A stretch of DNA of 64,000 nt. Origin: Thalassospira marina (GTDB lineage Bacteria; Pseudomonadota; Alphaproteobacteria; Rhodospirillales; Thalassospiraceae). The notes under the pieces were generated by a model that was not told the DNA's origin, did not search any database, and saw only the letters and a program-made list of their open reading frames with translations. The stretch is taken from NCBI RefSeq assembly GCF_002844375.1, contig NZ_CP024199.1, positions 880,001 through 944,000 on the forward strand, written 5' to 3'. This document shows, in pieces, positions 23,568 to 33,095 of this stretch. The translations under genes and the position numbers were made by a program. The first letter of the stretch is position 1. Every line of letters begins with the position of its first letter.

Positions 23568-25247
23568 GTGCTAGGATATGCACCTGTTATCACCGTTCTG
23601 TTGATGGTCGGCCCGGTTCTGGCCGGGCTGGTGGGGACGGTGTTGCCGGCTTTTGGCTATTTGCCGGCATTGGGGGGCAATCATGTATCGTTGCTGCCCT
23701 GGCAGGAACTTTTTGCACAGCCGGGCCTTTGGATATCGGTGCGCCTGTCGGTTTTAAGTGGACTGTTGGCAACGATAATTTCCTTTGTTTGCGTGATGCT
23801 GTTTTGTGCCGCCTGGCAGGGCACGCGGGTTTTTCGGGTGATTGAACGCATTTTGGCCCCGTTATTATCGGTGCCCCATGCGGCGGCGGCATTTGGACTG
23901 GCGTTTTTAATTGCGCCGTCAGGCTGGATCGTGCGGGTATTTGCCCCGCTGGCGGGGTGGGGCCGCCCGCCCGATATCATCACCCTGCAGGATGGCTGGG
24001 GCATCGCGCTGGTGGCGGGCCTTGTGATCAAGGAAATCCCGTTTCTGTTTTTAATGACACTGGGGGCCATGACCCAGGCCAATGCCGGGCAAACCCGCAA
24101 AGTCGCCCTGACCTTGGGCTATGGGCCGATTGCGGGCTGGTTAAAAACAGTGTTACCGCGCATTTACCCGCAAATCAGGCTGCCGGTTTTTGCCGTGCTG
24201 GCCTATTCGGCATCGGTGGTGGATGTTGCCATGATTTTGGGCCCCACGACCCCGGCACCGCTGGCAGTGCGTATTTTGCACTGGTTATCGGACCCGGACC
24301 TATCGATGCGGTTTATGGCATCTGCCGCATCACTGTTGCAATTGGGCTTGGTGGCCGGTGTTATCGTACTTTGGCTGCTGATTGAAAAACTGGTGGCGAT
24401 TTGGGGTCGTGCCTGGGCCGAGGGCGGCAGGCGGTATCGTAACGATGGGATATTCCGCCTGATAGCAGCGGCAATTTCGGGCATCAGTGCCGGGTTGATT
24501 ATTTTGGGCATCGCCAGTTTGGCCGTCTGGAGCATCGCCGGTTTTTGGCGGTATCCCGATTTGCTGCCGGGGCAGATCACCCTGAAATTATGGCAGCGCG
24601 AATTACCCGCCCTTATGGGCGCCATGGGCAATAGCATCCTGATCGGGCTGGCTGCGGTCATACTGGCAATCATTTTGGTGCTGGCCTGTCTTGAGCGGGA
24701 AAAACGCCAGCGCCGCCAGCCAGGCCAAGGCGCAATGTGGCTGATTTACCTGCCATTGTTGATGCCGCAAATCAGTTTCATGTTTGGTTTGCAGGTGTTT
24801 TTTGGCAGCATTGGTTTGGAACGCAGTTTTATATCGGTGGTGATTGCCCATCTGGTTTTTGTGCTGCCTTACATGTTTTTATCCCTGTCCGACCCCTTTC
24901 GCAGCCTTGATGCCCGCTATCGCCAAACGGCGTTATGCCTGGGGGGCAGCCCGAACCGGGTGTTCTGGCAGGTGGTTTTACCCCTTCTGACCCGGCCGGT
25001 ACTGGCCGCCCTTGCCGTGGGTTTTGCAGTTAGCATCGGGCAATATTTGCCAACCCTTTTGATCGGGGCGGGGCGGTTTGCCACAATCACCACCGATGCC
25101 ATTGCCCTTGCTGCCGGTAATGATCGCCGCATGATTGGCATTTACGGGCTGTTGCAGGCCCTGTTGCCCTTTGCCGGGTTTGGCATTGCCATGCTGGTGC
25201 CAGCAATATGGTTTCGTCACCGGCGCGCAATGCGCCATGGCGGATGA
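23568..25247 (+). CDS. ynjC: ABC transporter permease, YnjC type (fused double permease)
   Basis: A 559-residue protein with about twelve membrane helices forming two BPD_transp domains in one chain. The EAA loops are at about residues 175-205 (ALTLGYGPIAGWLKTVLP) and 450-480 (ALCLGGSPNRVFWQVVLP). This fused layout is typical of YnjC and ThiP permeases. The start is GTG; the nearby ATGs are out of frame, and the next in-frame Met is residue 13. It lies 46 bases after the binding-protein gene and 45 bases before the chosen ATPase start. Confidence 0.87.
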   Translation: MLGYAPVITVLLMVGPVLAGLVGTVLPAFGYLPALGGNHVSLLPWQELFAQPGLWISVRLSVLSGLLATIISFVCVMLFCAAWQGTRVFRVIERILAPLLSVPHAAAAFGLAFLIAPSGWIVRVFAPLAGWGRPPDIITLQDGWGIALVAGLVIKEIPFLFLMTLGAMTQANAGQTRKVALTLGYGPIAGWLKTVLPRIYPQIRLPVFAVLAYSASVVDVAMILGPTTPAPLAVRILHWLSDPDLSMRFMASAASLLQLGLVAGVIVLWLLIEKLVAIWGRAWAEGGRRYRNDGIFRLIAAAISGISAGLIILGIASLAVWSIAGFWRYPDLLPGQITLKLWQRELPALMGAMGNSILIGLAAVILAIILVLACLEREKRQRRQPGQGAMWLIYLPLLMPQISFMFGLQVFFGSIGLERSFISVVIAHLVFVLPYMFLSLSDPFRSLDARYRQTALCLGGSPNRVFWQVVLPLLTRPVLAALAVGFAVSIGQYLPTLLIGAGRFATITTDAIALAAGNDRRMIGIYGLLQALLPFAGFGIAMLVPAIWFRHRRAMRHGG

Positions 25248-25292
25248 TGTTTGGGTCTTTGGGTTTTGGGACAAAAAAGGAAAAACACAGCA

Positions 25293-25964
25293 ATGCCACC
25301 TGTTGAAAACCCGCAATCGCGCAAAGGTCTGGTCCTTGATGGCGTTAAAATCACGCTGCGCGGGCGGGTTTTGTGTGACCTTGATCTGGTGGTGGCACCG
25401 GGCGCAATTGTTACCCTGATGGGGCCAAGCGGGGCGGGCAAATCATCATTGCTGGGGCATATTTGCGGTACGCTTGAACCCGGTTTTGATGTGCAGGGCA
25501 GCGTGTGGTTAAGCGGGCGAAAGATTAATGATCTGGCCCCCCAGGACCGCCAAGTTGGCATCCTGTTTCAGGATGATTTGCTGTTTCCGCATTTATCGGT
25601 GGGGGGCAATCTGGCTTTTGCCTTGCCTGGTGATATCAAAGGTGCAGGGCATCGCCGCGAAAAGGTGGAACAGGCCTTGGAAATCGCGGGCCTTGCCGGG
25701 TTTGCCGGGCGGGACCCGGCAACACTTTCGGGGGGGCAGCGGGCCCGGGTGGCCCTGATGCGGGTATTGTTATCATCGCCGTCTGCCCTGTTGCTGGACG
25801 AACCGTTTTCCCGGCTGGATGCCAAATTGCGCAGCCAGTTTCGCGAATTTGTGTTTGATCAGGCCCGCAAGCAGCAATTACCCACCCTGATGGTAACCCA
25901 CGACCCCGACGACGCCAGCGCAACCGGGGGCGAAATTATCACCTTAAATGGTCCAGTTGCCTGA
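25293..25964 (+). CDS. ynjD: ABC transporter ATP-binding protein, YnjD type
   Basis: A 223-residue ATPase with Walker A GPSGAGKSSLL, Q-loop LFQDDLLFPHLSV, signature LSGGQRARVAL, Walker B LLLDEPFSRLD and switch His in LMVTHDPDD. No regulatory C-terminal domain, as expected for this short class. It energises the YnjC-type permease encoded just before it. I start at MPPVEN (AAGG about 12 bases upstream); a TTG at 25251 would add 14 residues. Third and last gene of the unit. Confidence 0.88.
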   Translation: MPPVENPQSRKGLVLDGVKITLRGRVLCDLDLVVAPGAIVTLMGPSGAGKSSLLGHICGTLEPGFDVQGSVWLSGRKINDLAPQDRQVGILFQDDLLFPHLSVGGNLAFALPGDIKGAGHRREKVEQALEIAGLAGFAGRDPATLSGGQRARVALMRVLLSSPSALLLDEPFSRLDAKLRSQFREFVFDQARKQQLPTLMVTHDPDDASATGGEIITLNGPVA

Positions 25965-26154
25965 AATGGCGGGGAAAATGGCACTTTTTTATTATGGCAA
26001 CAGTCTAAAAATTGCCATATCGGGCTGATTTTGTTGTGCCGGTTTTGCCCATCCCAAAAACTGCGCGCGGGTGTTATTTTCCGCTAGGCAGCATGGGAAA
26101 AGCGGTATAGATCGGCGCGTGCGCCAATCGGGCGCCTTTTGGAGTCTTGGTGAT

Positions 26155-26709
26155 ATGTTCCCTGATGAAATGTCTCTGATTGTGCCCGACGCACTGGACG
26201 CAGCCACCTGCGAACGGCTGATCGCCAATTTCAATGACCGTCTGGATGAAGGCGGGCTGGTTCAGGGGCAATCGGCAAGCCATATCCGCCGCAGCCAGAT
26301 TGGCTGGTTCAACGAAGAACAGGAACCCGAAGTCATGCGCCGGATCATTGATCTGGTGGCAACGGCGAACCGGGAATGTTTTGATTTCGGCCTGACCGAT
26401 TTTGCCGAAAATGCCCAGATCGCCCGTTATGAAGGCGACCAGCGCGGCCATTATGACTGGCACAGCGATATTGGCGCATCGGAAGTCGCACGGCGGCGCA
26501 AGCTGACCATGGTGATCCAGCTTTCCGAACCCACCGAATATGAAGGTGGCCAGCTACAGCTTAACCCCGCCGGGCATATTATTGATGCACCGATGACACG
26601 GGGTTCTGCCATTCTGTTTCCCAGTTTTGTGCTGCATCGGGTGGCACCGACTGTTGCGGGAACGCGCTATTCCCTGTCCATCTGGATCCACGGGCAACCA
26701 TTCCGCTAA
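26155..26709 (+). CDS. 2-oxoglutarate/Fe(II)-dependent oxygenase (prolyl 4-hydroxylase-like)
   Basis: A 184-residue double-stranded beta-helix oxygenase. The iron ligands are His103 and Asp105 (YDWHSDIG) and His161 (SFVLHRVAPT), with the 2-oxoglutarate-binding Arg about ten residues later (GTRYSLSIW). The pattern YEGGQLQL before the distal His is typical of the P4H/PKHD group. The substrate is unknown. The chosen ATG has GGAG 10 bases upstream; MSLIVP 15 bases later is an alternative. It stands alone and ends in a good terminator. Confidence 0.85.
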   Translation: MFPDEMSLIVPDALDAATCERLIANFNDRLDEGGLVQGQSASHIRRSQIGWFNEEQEPEVMRRIIDLVATANRECFDFGLTDFAENAQIARYEGDQRGHYDWHSDIGASEVARRRKLTMVIQLSEPTEYEGGQLQLNPAGHIIDAPMTRGSAILFPSFVLHRVAPTVAGTRYSLSIWIHGQPFR

Positions 26710-26740
26710 GCGATCACCACCGTTTTATATTCATATGAAT

Positions 26741-26764
26741 CGGGCGGCATTTGCCGCCCGTTTT
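26741..26764 (+). terminator. Intrinsic terminator after the 2OG-Fe(II) oxygenase gene
   Basis: A perfect 8-bp stem CGGGCGGC / GCCGCCCG with loop ATTT, followed by TTTTGTTT. Confidence 0.9.
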
Positions 26765-26834
26765 GTTTGATACCGGGTGATGTGCGGGTTTGGCGCGGGC
26801 AGGGAAGGGGGCTGGCAGGCAAGGCTGCTGCCAA

Positions 26835-27236
26835 TCAGTACCGTTCCAGCCGTTCGATCAGGCGGGCATTGTTCCAGCGCGGCTGGCGGTCTTCCAGGGT
26901 TGCTTCATGATGCTGCACACTGCCATTATCGGCGGTGTGTTTATCAAGCCGCATATTAATCCAGCGGGGCACCAGTTCGTTGTTGAAATCTTCCATCAAC
27001 AAAACGGCGGCCTGTTCCAGATTAACAAATTCAATTGTTTCGATTTCCTGGAAATAGGTGGCAAGGCAGCCCGGTTTCAGGATCAGCCGGTCCGGGACAT
27101 AGCGCAGGCTTAGCCGGGCGGGAAAAACGTTGGGCGCCCCGCGTAATTCGCTATGCAGTGTCACGACATAATCGAGTTGAACGCCGGGGTTTGCTTCGGT
27201 TTCGATCAGGTTGCGACGTTCAAAAATTTCCAGCAT
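26835..27236 (-). CDS. QueF-related T-fold protein lacking the catalytic cysteine
   Basis: A 133-residue protein. The stretch LRYVPDRLILKPGCLATYFQ with the later EDFNNELVPRW resembles the nitrile reductase QueF (YVPD...ELKSLKLY... then an LxxxxxP segment), which reduces preQ0 to preQ1 in queuosine synthesis. The QueF nucleophilic cysteine, normally in a CPKTGQPDF-type loop ahead of the YVPD strand, is not there; the equivalent place reads SELRGAPNVFP. It may therefore be a non-catalytic or repurposed T-fold. No other queuosine gene is nearby. The homology call is moderate. Confidence 0.5.
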   Translation of the reverse strand: MLEIFERRNLIETEANPGVQLDYVVTLHSELRGAPNVFPARLSLRYVPDRLILKPGCLATYFQEIETIEFVNLEQAAVLLMEDFNNELVPRWINMRLDKHTADNGSVQHHEATLEDRQPRWNNARLIERLERY

Positions 27237-27326
27237 GGGCCTGTATCCGATAGGGAATTGAATTTTACAGCATAATCCTGCTTTGCGCCCAAAGCCAGTG
27301 TGACAAGGATGCTTGGTGGTGCTGGC

Positions 27327-28976
27327 CTAAGCCTCAAGGCCGCGTTTTTGCGGGCCGGGTGTTGCCGGTTCGCGGCTGACCTCGATAAAGCGGTTACCGT
27401 TTTGGAAGTTCAGGCTGCCGCCCAGTTTGGAAATGGCCAGTGCCTGGTTGAAAATAGCCCGGATATCGTCACGCTGCGGGCCATCCAGGGTGTTTTCGGT
27501 GCGTACGATCAAATCAAATTTCTGCGTTTCCTTGCGCACCAGCCCGTCCAACTGGGTATGACCCAGCCGGGTAAAGGATAAATCCAGCAAAAATCGGGTG
27601 CCGGGATCATTGGGTTTCTGATCGCGGCTTTCATCCTCGTCGCTTTGGGTCTGGCGCCAGGAAAACTGCATCTGTTCAATGCGGTCCCCCATTTGAAAGG
27701 GCATCGACATTACACGCCAGCCGTCGCTTCGCGGTTCGCTAGCCATGCCGCGCAGGGTGTTAAAATCCTTGTCCAGCTTTTTGCCAAGGCCGCTATCCTT
27801 GCCATCGCTTTTATCAAGCGCGCCAATCGTGCGATCCCCCAGCCAGCTTTTGGCAGAACCACCGGCCCCAACAATGGCGGTAAAGAAAAACATCATTGTT
27901 GTGGTCAGGCGCGGGCCTGCGGCAGGAATTTGATTAAGCAGGGCTTGCGCGGCCTGCGGGTCGCTTTGGGCCAGCGTGGATATGGCACGTTGCAGGCTGT
28001 CCCAATCCTGGCTCAGGCTGGCGGCCTGCCCACGGGCCATTAACTCGCCCTCGGTCATTACCGGCTGAGGCAGGCGTGCGGCGGCAAGGTTATTGGCATC
28101 AATGGCAAAGGAAAGTGTCGCACCAACCGGTGCTGGTACAGGCAGGCGCACACCAACAATCCCGGCATTGGTGCGAAGGGCGGTAAAACCATCGGGTAGC
28201 ATCCGGGCTTCGGGGCTGCCGGGCGGCAAAACCGTGCCGGTCAAAATCATCGGGGCTGCTGGTTTGGCACCCCCTGCCGCCAGAAGGCCGGTATTTGTAC
28301 CAGCCGCACCTGCTGCCCCGCCTGCTGTTGCGCCCTGTTGCGCCAGGATGGTGGCGGGTAAATTCCCGCTGCTGGTAAGGCCACCTTGCGATGTTGCCCC
28401 GGCCATGCCCAAACCCTGGCCCGCCGCCATTAACCCGGCCGCTTTGGCCGGGGATGCGGCACCGGGGCCAACAAACATCATTTGCACCTGGCTACCGGCG
28501 GGTAATGTGCTGCCACCGGGAAAAGACAGGGTGCTGGTTGTCATGCCGGTAAAGCTTTGACCGGGCAGGATGCTGGCCGGGTTGGCATTTGTGGCTGCTG
28601 CCGCACTGCCAGCCGCGGCACCACCAGCGCTACCTCCACCGGGCAACATCTGGGGTAAAACCTGCAATCGCAGGCCATTGCTGCCATCAGCACCGCTTTG
28701 CGGCATGATGCGCACCCATACCAGATCATTCAGGTTACCGGGTAGGGGTTGGGGCAGTTTGACCGTGACATTCCCTGCACTGGTTTGCAGGGTGACTTCG
28801 GCACCATTTTTGGCCTGAAGCGTTGCCTGAAGCAGGCTGTCGACGGGCAGTTTCGTAAGGGCGGCGGGCGGGTTTTGCACAATGGCCGTGGCCGCCCCAT
28901 TTCCCGAACCCGCATTTCCAGCGCCAACGGCATTGGCACCCGAAACAGATGGGACGGTGGGGCTGCTCGCGGCCAT
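27327..28976 (-). CDS. FliK-like low-complexity protein at the end of the flh operon
   Basis: A 549-residue protein. The N-terminal about 350 residues are low-complexity (Ala, Gly, Pro, Asn) around a short beta domain (EVTLQTSAGNVTVKL). The C-terminal about 110 residues are folded, with FLLDLSFTRLGHTQLDGLV and then an alternating-strand pattern ending LGGSLNFQNG. That resembles the C-terminal domain of hook-length control proteins. A more typical FliK is at 41760-43364, so this would be a second, divergent member. It is last in the flhA-flhF-flhG order, 6 bases after flhG. Confidence 0.55.
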   Translation of the reverse strand: MAASSPTVPSVSGANAVGAGNAGSGNGAATAIVQNPPAALTKLPVDSLLQATLQAKNGAEVTLQTSAGNVTVKLPQPLPGNLNDLVWVRIMPQSGADGSNGLRLQVLPQMLPGGGSAGGAAAGSAAAATNANPASILPGQSFTGMTTSTLSFPGGSTLPAGSQVQMMFVGPGAASPAKAAGLMAAGQGLGMAGATSQGGLTSSGNLPATILAQQGATAGGAAGAAGTNTGLLAAGGAKPAAPMILTGTVLPPGSPEARMLPDGFTALRTNAGIVGVRLPVPAPVGATLSFAIDANNLAAARLPQPVMTEGELMARGQAASLSQDWDSLQRAISTLAQSDPQAAQALLNQIPAAGPRLTTTMMFFFTAIVGAGGSAKSWLGDRTIGALDKSDGKDSGLGKKLDKDFNTLRGMASEPRSDGWRVMSMPFQMGDRIEQMQFSWRQTQSDEDESRDQKPNDPGTRFLLDLSFTRLGHTQLDGLVRKETQKFDLIVRTENTLDGPQRDDIRAIFNQALAISKLGGSLNFQNGNRFIEVSREPATPGPQKRGLEA

Positions 28977-28982
28977 AACGGG

Positions 28983-29771
28983 CTATCCTTCGATCAACCT
29001 TGTTGCAATTGCCTCGATATCCTGTGCCGCATTTGAATTGGGATGACGGGTTAAAAGCGGCGTCTGGTTACGGATGCATTCCGAAACCTTGCTATCTGCC
29101 CGGATCACACCCAGAAGCGGCGGCGAGATTTTAAGGAAACCCTCGCACGCTTTCAGAAGTTTGCCATAAATGGCTTCGCCTTCCTTTTTGTCCTTCGCCA
29201 GATTAACCACCACCCGGATATCGGTTTTGGGCCGTGCCATATGGGTTACTTTGATAAAGGCATAGGCATCGGTCAGGGCGGTGGGGTCACCATTGGTCAA
29301 TACGATAACGGTATTGGCAAGGCTGGTCATCTGGCGCACGCCCTGGTCCACGCCCGCGCCCAGGTCGATCAATACCTTGTCATAGGATTTGCCGGTTTGC
29401 AGCAGGTCATCTGACAGGGCCTGCAGGCGGGCGGTCGACAAATTGGCAAGCGTGCCCGACCCGCTGCGCCCGGCAACAATATCAAACCCGCCATCTTCAA
29501 ATTCGGTAATGGCATCGCGCAGCGCAAGGCGGCCGGAAATAACACTGCCAAGGTCGTGCTTGGGCATCAGGCCTAGCTGGATATCGATATTGGCAAGACC
29601 CAGGTCGCCGTCAAACAGCAATGCCTTAAGCTCATGCAGGGCAAGGGCATGGCACAGCGAAATGGCAAACCATGTTTTGCCCACACCGCCCTTGCCCGAG
29701 GCAATGGCAATGACATTACGTCCCTTGGGGCGTCCTGCCTGTTTGGGGGTGGCATCAGTTTTGGATGTCAT
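28983..29771 (-). CDS. flhG: Flagellar number regulator FlhG (FleN, MinD-like ATPase)
   Basis: A 262-residue MinD/ParA-type ATPase with deviant Walker A GKGGVGKT, switch region DGDLGLANIDIQLG and VLIDLGAGVDQG. FlhG restrains the number of flagella by antagonising FlhF at the pole. Its start overlaps the flhF stop by 4 bases (ATGA), so the two are translationally coupled. Compared with longer FlhG proteins, it has only a short N-terminal extension before the P-loop. Confident. Confidence 0.93.
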   Translation of the reverse strand: MTSKTDATPKQAGRPKGRNVIAIASGKGGVGKTWFAISLCHALALHELKALLFDGDLGLANIDIQLGLMPKHDLGSVISGRLALRDAITEFEDGGFDIVAGRSGSGTLANLSTARLQALSDDLLQTGKSYDKVLIDLGAGVDQGVRQMTSLANTVIVLTNGDPTALTDAYAFIKVTHMARPKTDIRVVVNLAKDKKEGEAIYGKLLKACEGFLKISPPLLGVIRADSKVSECIRNQTPLLTRHPNSNAAQDIEAIATRLIEG

Positions 29772-30766
29772 TTCATGACCTCGGCGAAACTCGTTTTCTT
29801 GTGGCTGTGTCTGGCAGGAATAAGCAACTTTGCCAGTGCGACCGGGCTAATGGCTGTTAACCCGTCTGCAACCTGTGCGGTCATGCTGACATTGCAGAGG
29901 GAAAGGTTTCCTGTGTCCGCACCATATAACGCCCCTCCCAGTCGTGATGCAACATCAAGGCGTGTTATCAGCATGCGGGTTGTACCGCATTCGGCAAAGG
30001 CATTGGCAATATCCCCGGTTTCCTCGGCATCAACACCGGCAGGGCAAACCAGGATCGGCTCGCTGGGAACGGATTGCAAAAATTCGCCAAGCGTTGCCAG
30101 TTCGGTCTGCAGGTAGGGATTGCAGTTTGCCGTATCGACAAACACCAGGTCCGATCCCCGCACCGCTTCAAACTGGTTACGCAAATCATCTGGCGATTTT
30201 ATGATGCCCAGCGGAATTTTCAGGATTTTGGTAAAGGCCCGTAATTGTTCAACGCCACCGGCACGTTTGGTATCGCTGGTCAAAACGGCGACCCGACGTT
30301 TTTTCATCACCGCCCGTGCGGCGGCCTTGGCCACACACAGGGTCTTGCCCGATCCCGGCGTTCCGACAAAGGCAATGGCGCGCGGGCTGCTTTTTTCGGG
30401 CAACGGGGTAAATTCAAAAATCTCGTCTAACGCGCTTGCCAGCAATTGCTGGACATTGCCGGGGTTACGTTCGCGGCCCATGGCATCGCACAGGCGCAGG
30501 CGCAACCTTTCGGGCACCGAATGGCGGATAAGGGCGGCTTCGGCTTCCTCGATCAGTTCATCAAGGCTGGGCGCACCCAAGCCATCGTCAACACCAGTGC
30601 CAATGCCGATATCAAATTCAGGTTCGCTATCAATCGCGGCGGTCAGGCGCACGCCCGACCCGGGAATATCCTGGGTCGAAACAATGATGGCATCAGCCCC
30701 CATATGTTCTTTGACCAGCGCCATCGCCGCACTCATGGTCGGGGCGGTAAATGTTTTAAGACGCAT
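29768..30766 (-). CDS. flhF: Flagellar biosynthesis GTPase FlhF
   Basis: A 332-residue SRP-type GTPase that places the flagellum at the cell pole. The N-terminal MRLKTFTAPTMSAAMALVKE is the typical FlhF start, followed by a short linker. The NG domain has the P-loop GTPGSGKTLCVAKA, then LTSDTKRAGGVEQL, DLVFVDTANCN and LITRLDVASRLGG. It lies 24 bases after flhA and overlaps flhG. Its presence with FlhG suggests polar flagellation, as expected for such a genome. Confidence 0.93.
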   Translation of the reverse strand: MRLKTFTAPTMSAAMALVKEHMGADAIIVSTQDIPGSGVRLTAAIDSEPEFDIGIGTGVDDGLGAPSLDELIEEAEAALIRHSVPERLRLRLCDAMGRERNPGNVQQLLASALDEIFEFTPLPEKSSPRAIAFVGTPGSGKTLCVAKAAARAVMKKRRVAVLTSDTKRAGGVEQLRAFTKILKIPLGIIKSPDDLRNQFEAVRGSDLVFVDTANCNPYLQTELATLGEFLQSVPSEPILVCPAGVDAEETGDIANAFAECGTTRMLITRLDVASRLGGALYGADTGNLSLCNVSMTAQVADGLTAISPVALAKLLIPARHSHKKTSFAEVMK

Positions 30767-30790
30767 GGCACGCCTCTTTTTGCCCGATCA

Positions 30791-32944
30791 TCAGATTTGC
30801 CCCATTGTTTTTAATTGTGCCTTGGGGTGAATTTCGTTTTGCGACATCACAACCGTTGCCGGGCGGAAACGCTCTACAATCGACCGGACATAGGGGCGAA
30901 TACCCGGGCTGGTCAGCAGGACAGGGGATTCCCCCATCATGCCAAGGCGCTCAAACGTGGTGCGCACCTTGTTGATAAATTCCTGAAGCTGGCTTGGCGG
31001 CATGGAAAGCTGCTTTTCCTCGCCACTGCCCACCAGGCTTTCGGCAAAAATCTGTTCCCATTCCGGCGACAGTGTTACCAGCGGAATAACACCATCGGCG
31101 TTTGAATTGGTATCGGACAATTGCCGGGCCAGCCGCGATCTTACATGTTCGGTCATGAAGGTAGGATTGCGGGTAAAGGCAGTAGCCTCGCCAATGCCTT
31201 CCAGAATGGTCGGCAGGTCACGAATGGAAATGCGTTCGGTCAACAGGGCCTGCAGGACACGCTGCACACCACCGACCGAAATCTGACCGGGGATAATATC
31301 CTCGACCAGTTTTTTCTGTTCGTCTTCCAGCTCGTCAAGCAGCTTTTGCGTTTCGGCATAGGATAGCAGCTCGGGCATATGGTCCTTGACAACTTCGGTC
31401 AGGTGCGTGGTGATCACGGTTTGCGGGTCCACCACGGTATAGCCCCGGAACATGGCTTCTTCCTTCATGCCCTGTTCCACCCACATGGCAGGCAGGTTGA
31501 AGGTCGGTTCGATGGTTTTTTCACCGGCCAGCGTAATTTCCTCGCCGCGCGGGTCCATCACCAGCAGCATGTTGGGGCGCAAATCACCCCGGCCTGCCTC
31601 GATCTCCTTGACGCGCACGACATAGGTATTGGCCGGCAGCTGCATGTTATCCTGAATGCGCACGCTGGGCATGACAAAGCCCATATCCGCCGCCATCTGG
31701 CGCCGCAGGGCTTTGATCTGGTCGGTCAGTTTCTGGCCGCGTTCCGTGCTGATCAGTGATAGCAGGCCGTAACCCAGTTCAAGGCGCACATAATCCATGC
31801 GCAGTGCATTGGCGATGGGTTCTTCGGCGGGCGGGGCGGCGGCCTGTGCGGCGGCATCGCTTTGCTCGCGCGTGGCAACTTCGGCGGCGGCCTTTTGCCG
31901 TTTGCTCAGGAACCAGGCAAGATAACCAAGGCCAATGGCGGACCCCATAAACCAGATCATGGGAATACCGGGCAAAAGCGACATGCCGCCCATCATTGCA
32001 GCGCCAATGCCAAGGGCGGCAGGGTAGTTCGATACCTGGCCAAAAACGGCCTTTTCGGTCGCACCTTCCATGCCGCCTTTGGTGACAAGAAGGCCTGCTG
32101 CGGTCGACACGATCAGTGCGGGGATCTGCGAAACCAGGCCGTCACCCACGGTCAGGATGGTGTAGGTTTCGGTTGCTTCATTCAGCGACAGGCCCATTTG
32201 CGCCGTGCCGATGATGATACCGCCAATAACGTTGATAAACGTGATCAGAATACCGGCGACCGCGTCACCGCGCACGAATTTCGATGCACCATCCATGGAG
32301 CCGAAAAACGCGCTTTCTTCTTCCAGTTCCTTACGCCGGGCCTTGGCCTGTTCCTCGTTGATCAGGCCTGACGACAGATCGGCGTCAACCGCCATCTGCT
32401 TGCCGGGCATGGCATCAAGGGTAAAACGTGCCGCGACTTCGGCAATACGGCCCGAACCCTTGGTGATCACGACAAAGTTGATGATCACAAGGATGGCAAA
32501 AACAATGATCCCGATAACGAAATTGCCGCTGACCAGAAAACTGCCAAAGGCCTGAATAACATGCCCTGCTGCCTGTGGTCCTTCGTGGCCATGGCCAAGG
32601 ATAAGGCGCGTGGTGGCAATGTTAAGGGCCAGTCGCAACGATGTTGCAACCAGCAGGATTGTCGGGAACGAGTTGAATTCCAGCGGTTTTTGAATAAACA
32701 GGGCCGTCATCAGGATCAGGATTGAAAAGCTGATCGAGATCGCCAGGAACATGTCGAGCAACCAGGTCGGCAACGGGAACATCATGATCACAAGGATCAG
32801 GACGAAGCCCAAAGCCATGGCAATGTCGCCGCGGCGCAGGGCCGCACGTACGCGGACCTGCATATTGGCCATAAAATCGCCCCCGCCGGCCGAACCGTCG
32901 GATTTTCCAGACCCCGAAGGGGTTATTTGGCGACCATCTGCCAT
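30791..32944 (-). CDS. flhA: Flagellar type III export gate protein FlhA
   Basis: A 717-residue export component. The N-terminal half has about eight membrane helices with the FHIPEP loop (EVAARFTLDAMPGKQMAVDADL). The C-terminal cytoplasmic half (about 370-717) forms the platform that binds chaperone-substrate complexes (LRMDYVRLELGYGLL, PTILEGIGE). Length is normal. It is followed closely by flhF. flbD lies upstream on the same strand, with a 151-base gap that may hold its own promoter; I see none clearly. Confidence 0.96.
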   Translation of the reverse strand: MADGRQITPSGSGKSDGSAGGGDFMANMQVRVRAALRRGDIAMALGFVLILVIMMFPLPTWLLDMFLAISISFSILILMTALFIQKPLEFNSFPTILLVATSLRLALNIATTRLILGHGHEGPQAAGHVIQAFGSFLVSGNFVIGIIVFAILVIINFVVITKGSGRIAEVAARFTLDAMPGKQMAVDADLSSGLINEEQAKARRKELEEESAFFGSMDGASKFVRGDAVAGILITFINVIGGIIIGTAQMGLSLNEATETYTILTVGDGLVSQIPALIVSTAAGLLVTKGGMEGATEKAVFGQVSNYPAALGIGAAMMGGMSLLPGIPMIWFMGSAIGLGYLAWFLSKRQKAAAEVATREQSDAAAQAAAPPAEEPIANALRMDYVRLELGYGLLSLISTERGQKLTDQIKALRRQMAADMGFVMPSVRIQDNMQLPANTYVVRVKEIEAGRGDLRPNMLLVMDPRGEEITLAGEKTIEPTFNLPAMWVEQGMKEEAMFRGYTVVDPQTVITTHLTEVVKDHMPELLSYAETQKLLDELEDEQKKLVEDIIPGQISVGGVQRVLQALLTERISIRDLPTILEGIGEATAFTRNPTFMTEHVRSRLARQLSDTNSNADGVIPLVTLSPEWEQIFAESLVGSGEEKQLSMPPSQLQEFINKVRTTFERLGMMGESPVLLTSPGIRPYVRSIVERFRPATVVMSQNEIHPKAQLKTMGQI

Positions 32945-33095
32945 ATTCGTAAACGTTGTTCCTGCTTGTTGCCCGGTTTGGCGGTTTTTTTCCTGCCCGT
33001 CTTTTATGCGTGATCCGGTGCCATGTCACCGTGTTTGCGCAATCGATTATTTAAAAGGGGCAGCACAGTTTCCAGCCGCGCGCTTCCCTGCCCGG

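Noticed and set aside
25994..26018. ATGGCAA/TTGCCAT inverted repeat before the 2OG-Fe(II) oxygenase gene
   Set aside because: Short stem with a long loop and no T-run; could be a regulator site, but nothing else supports it.
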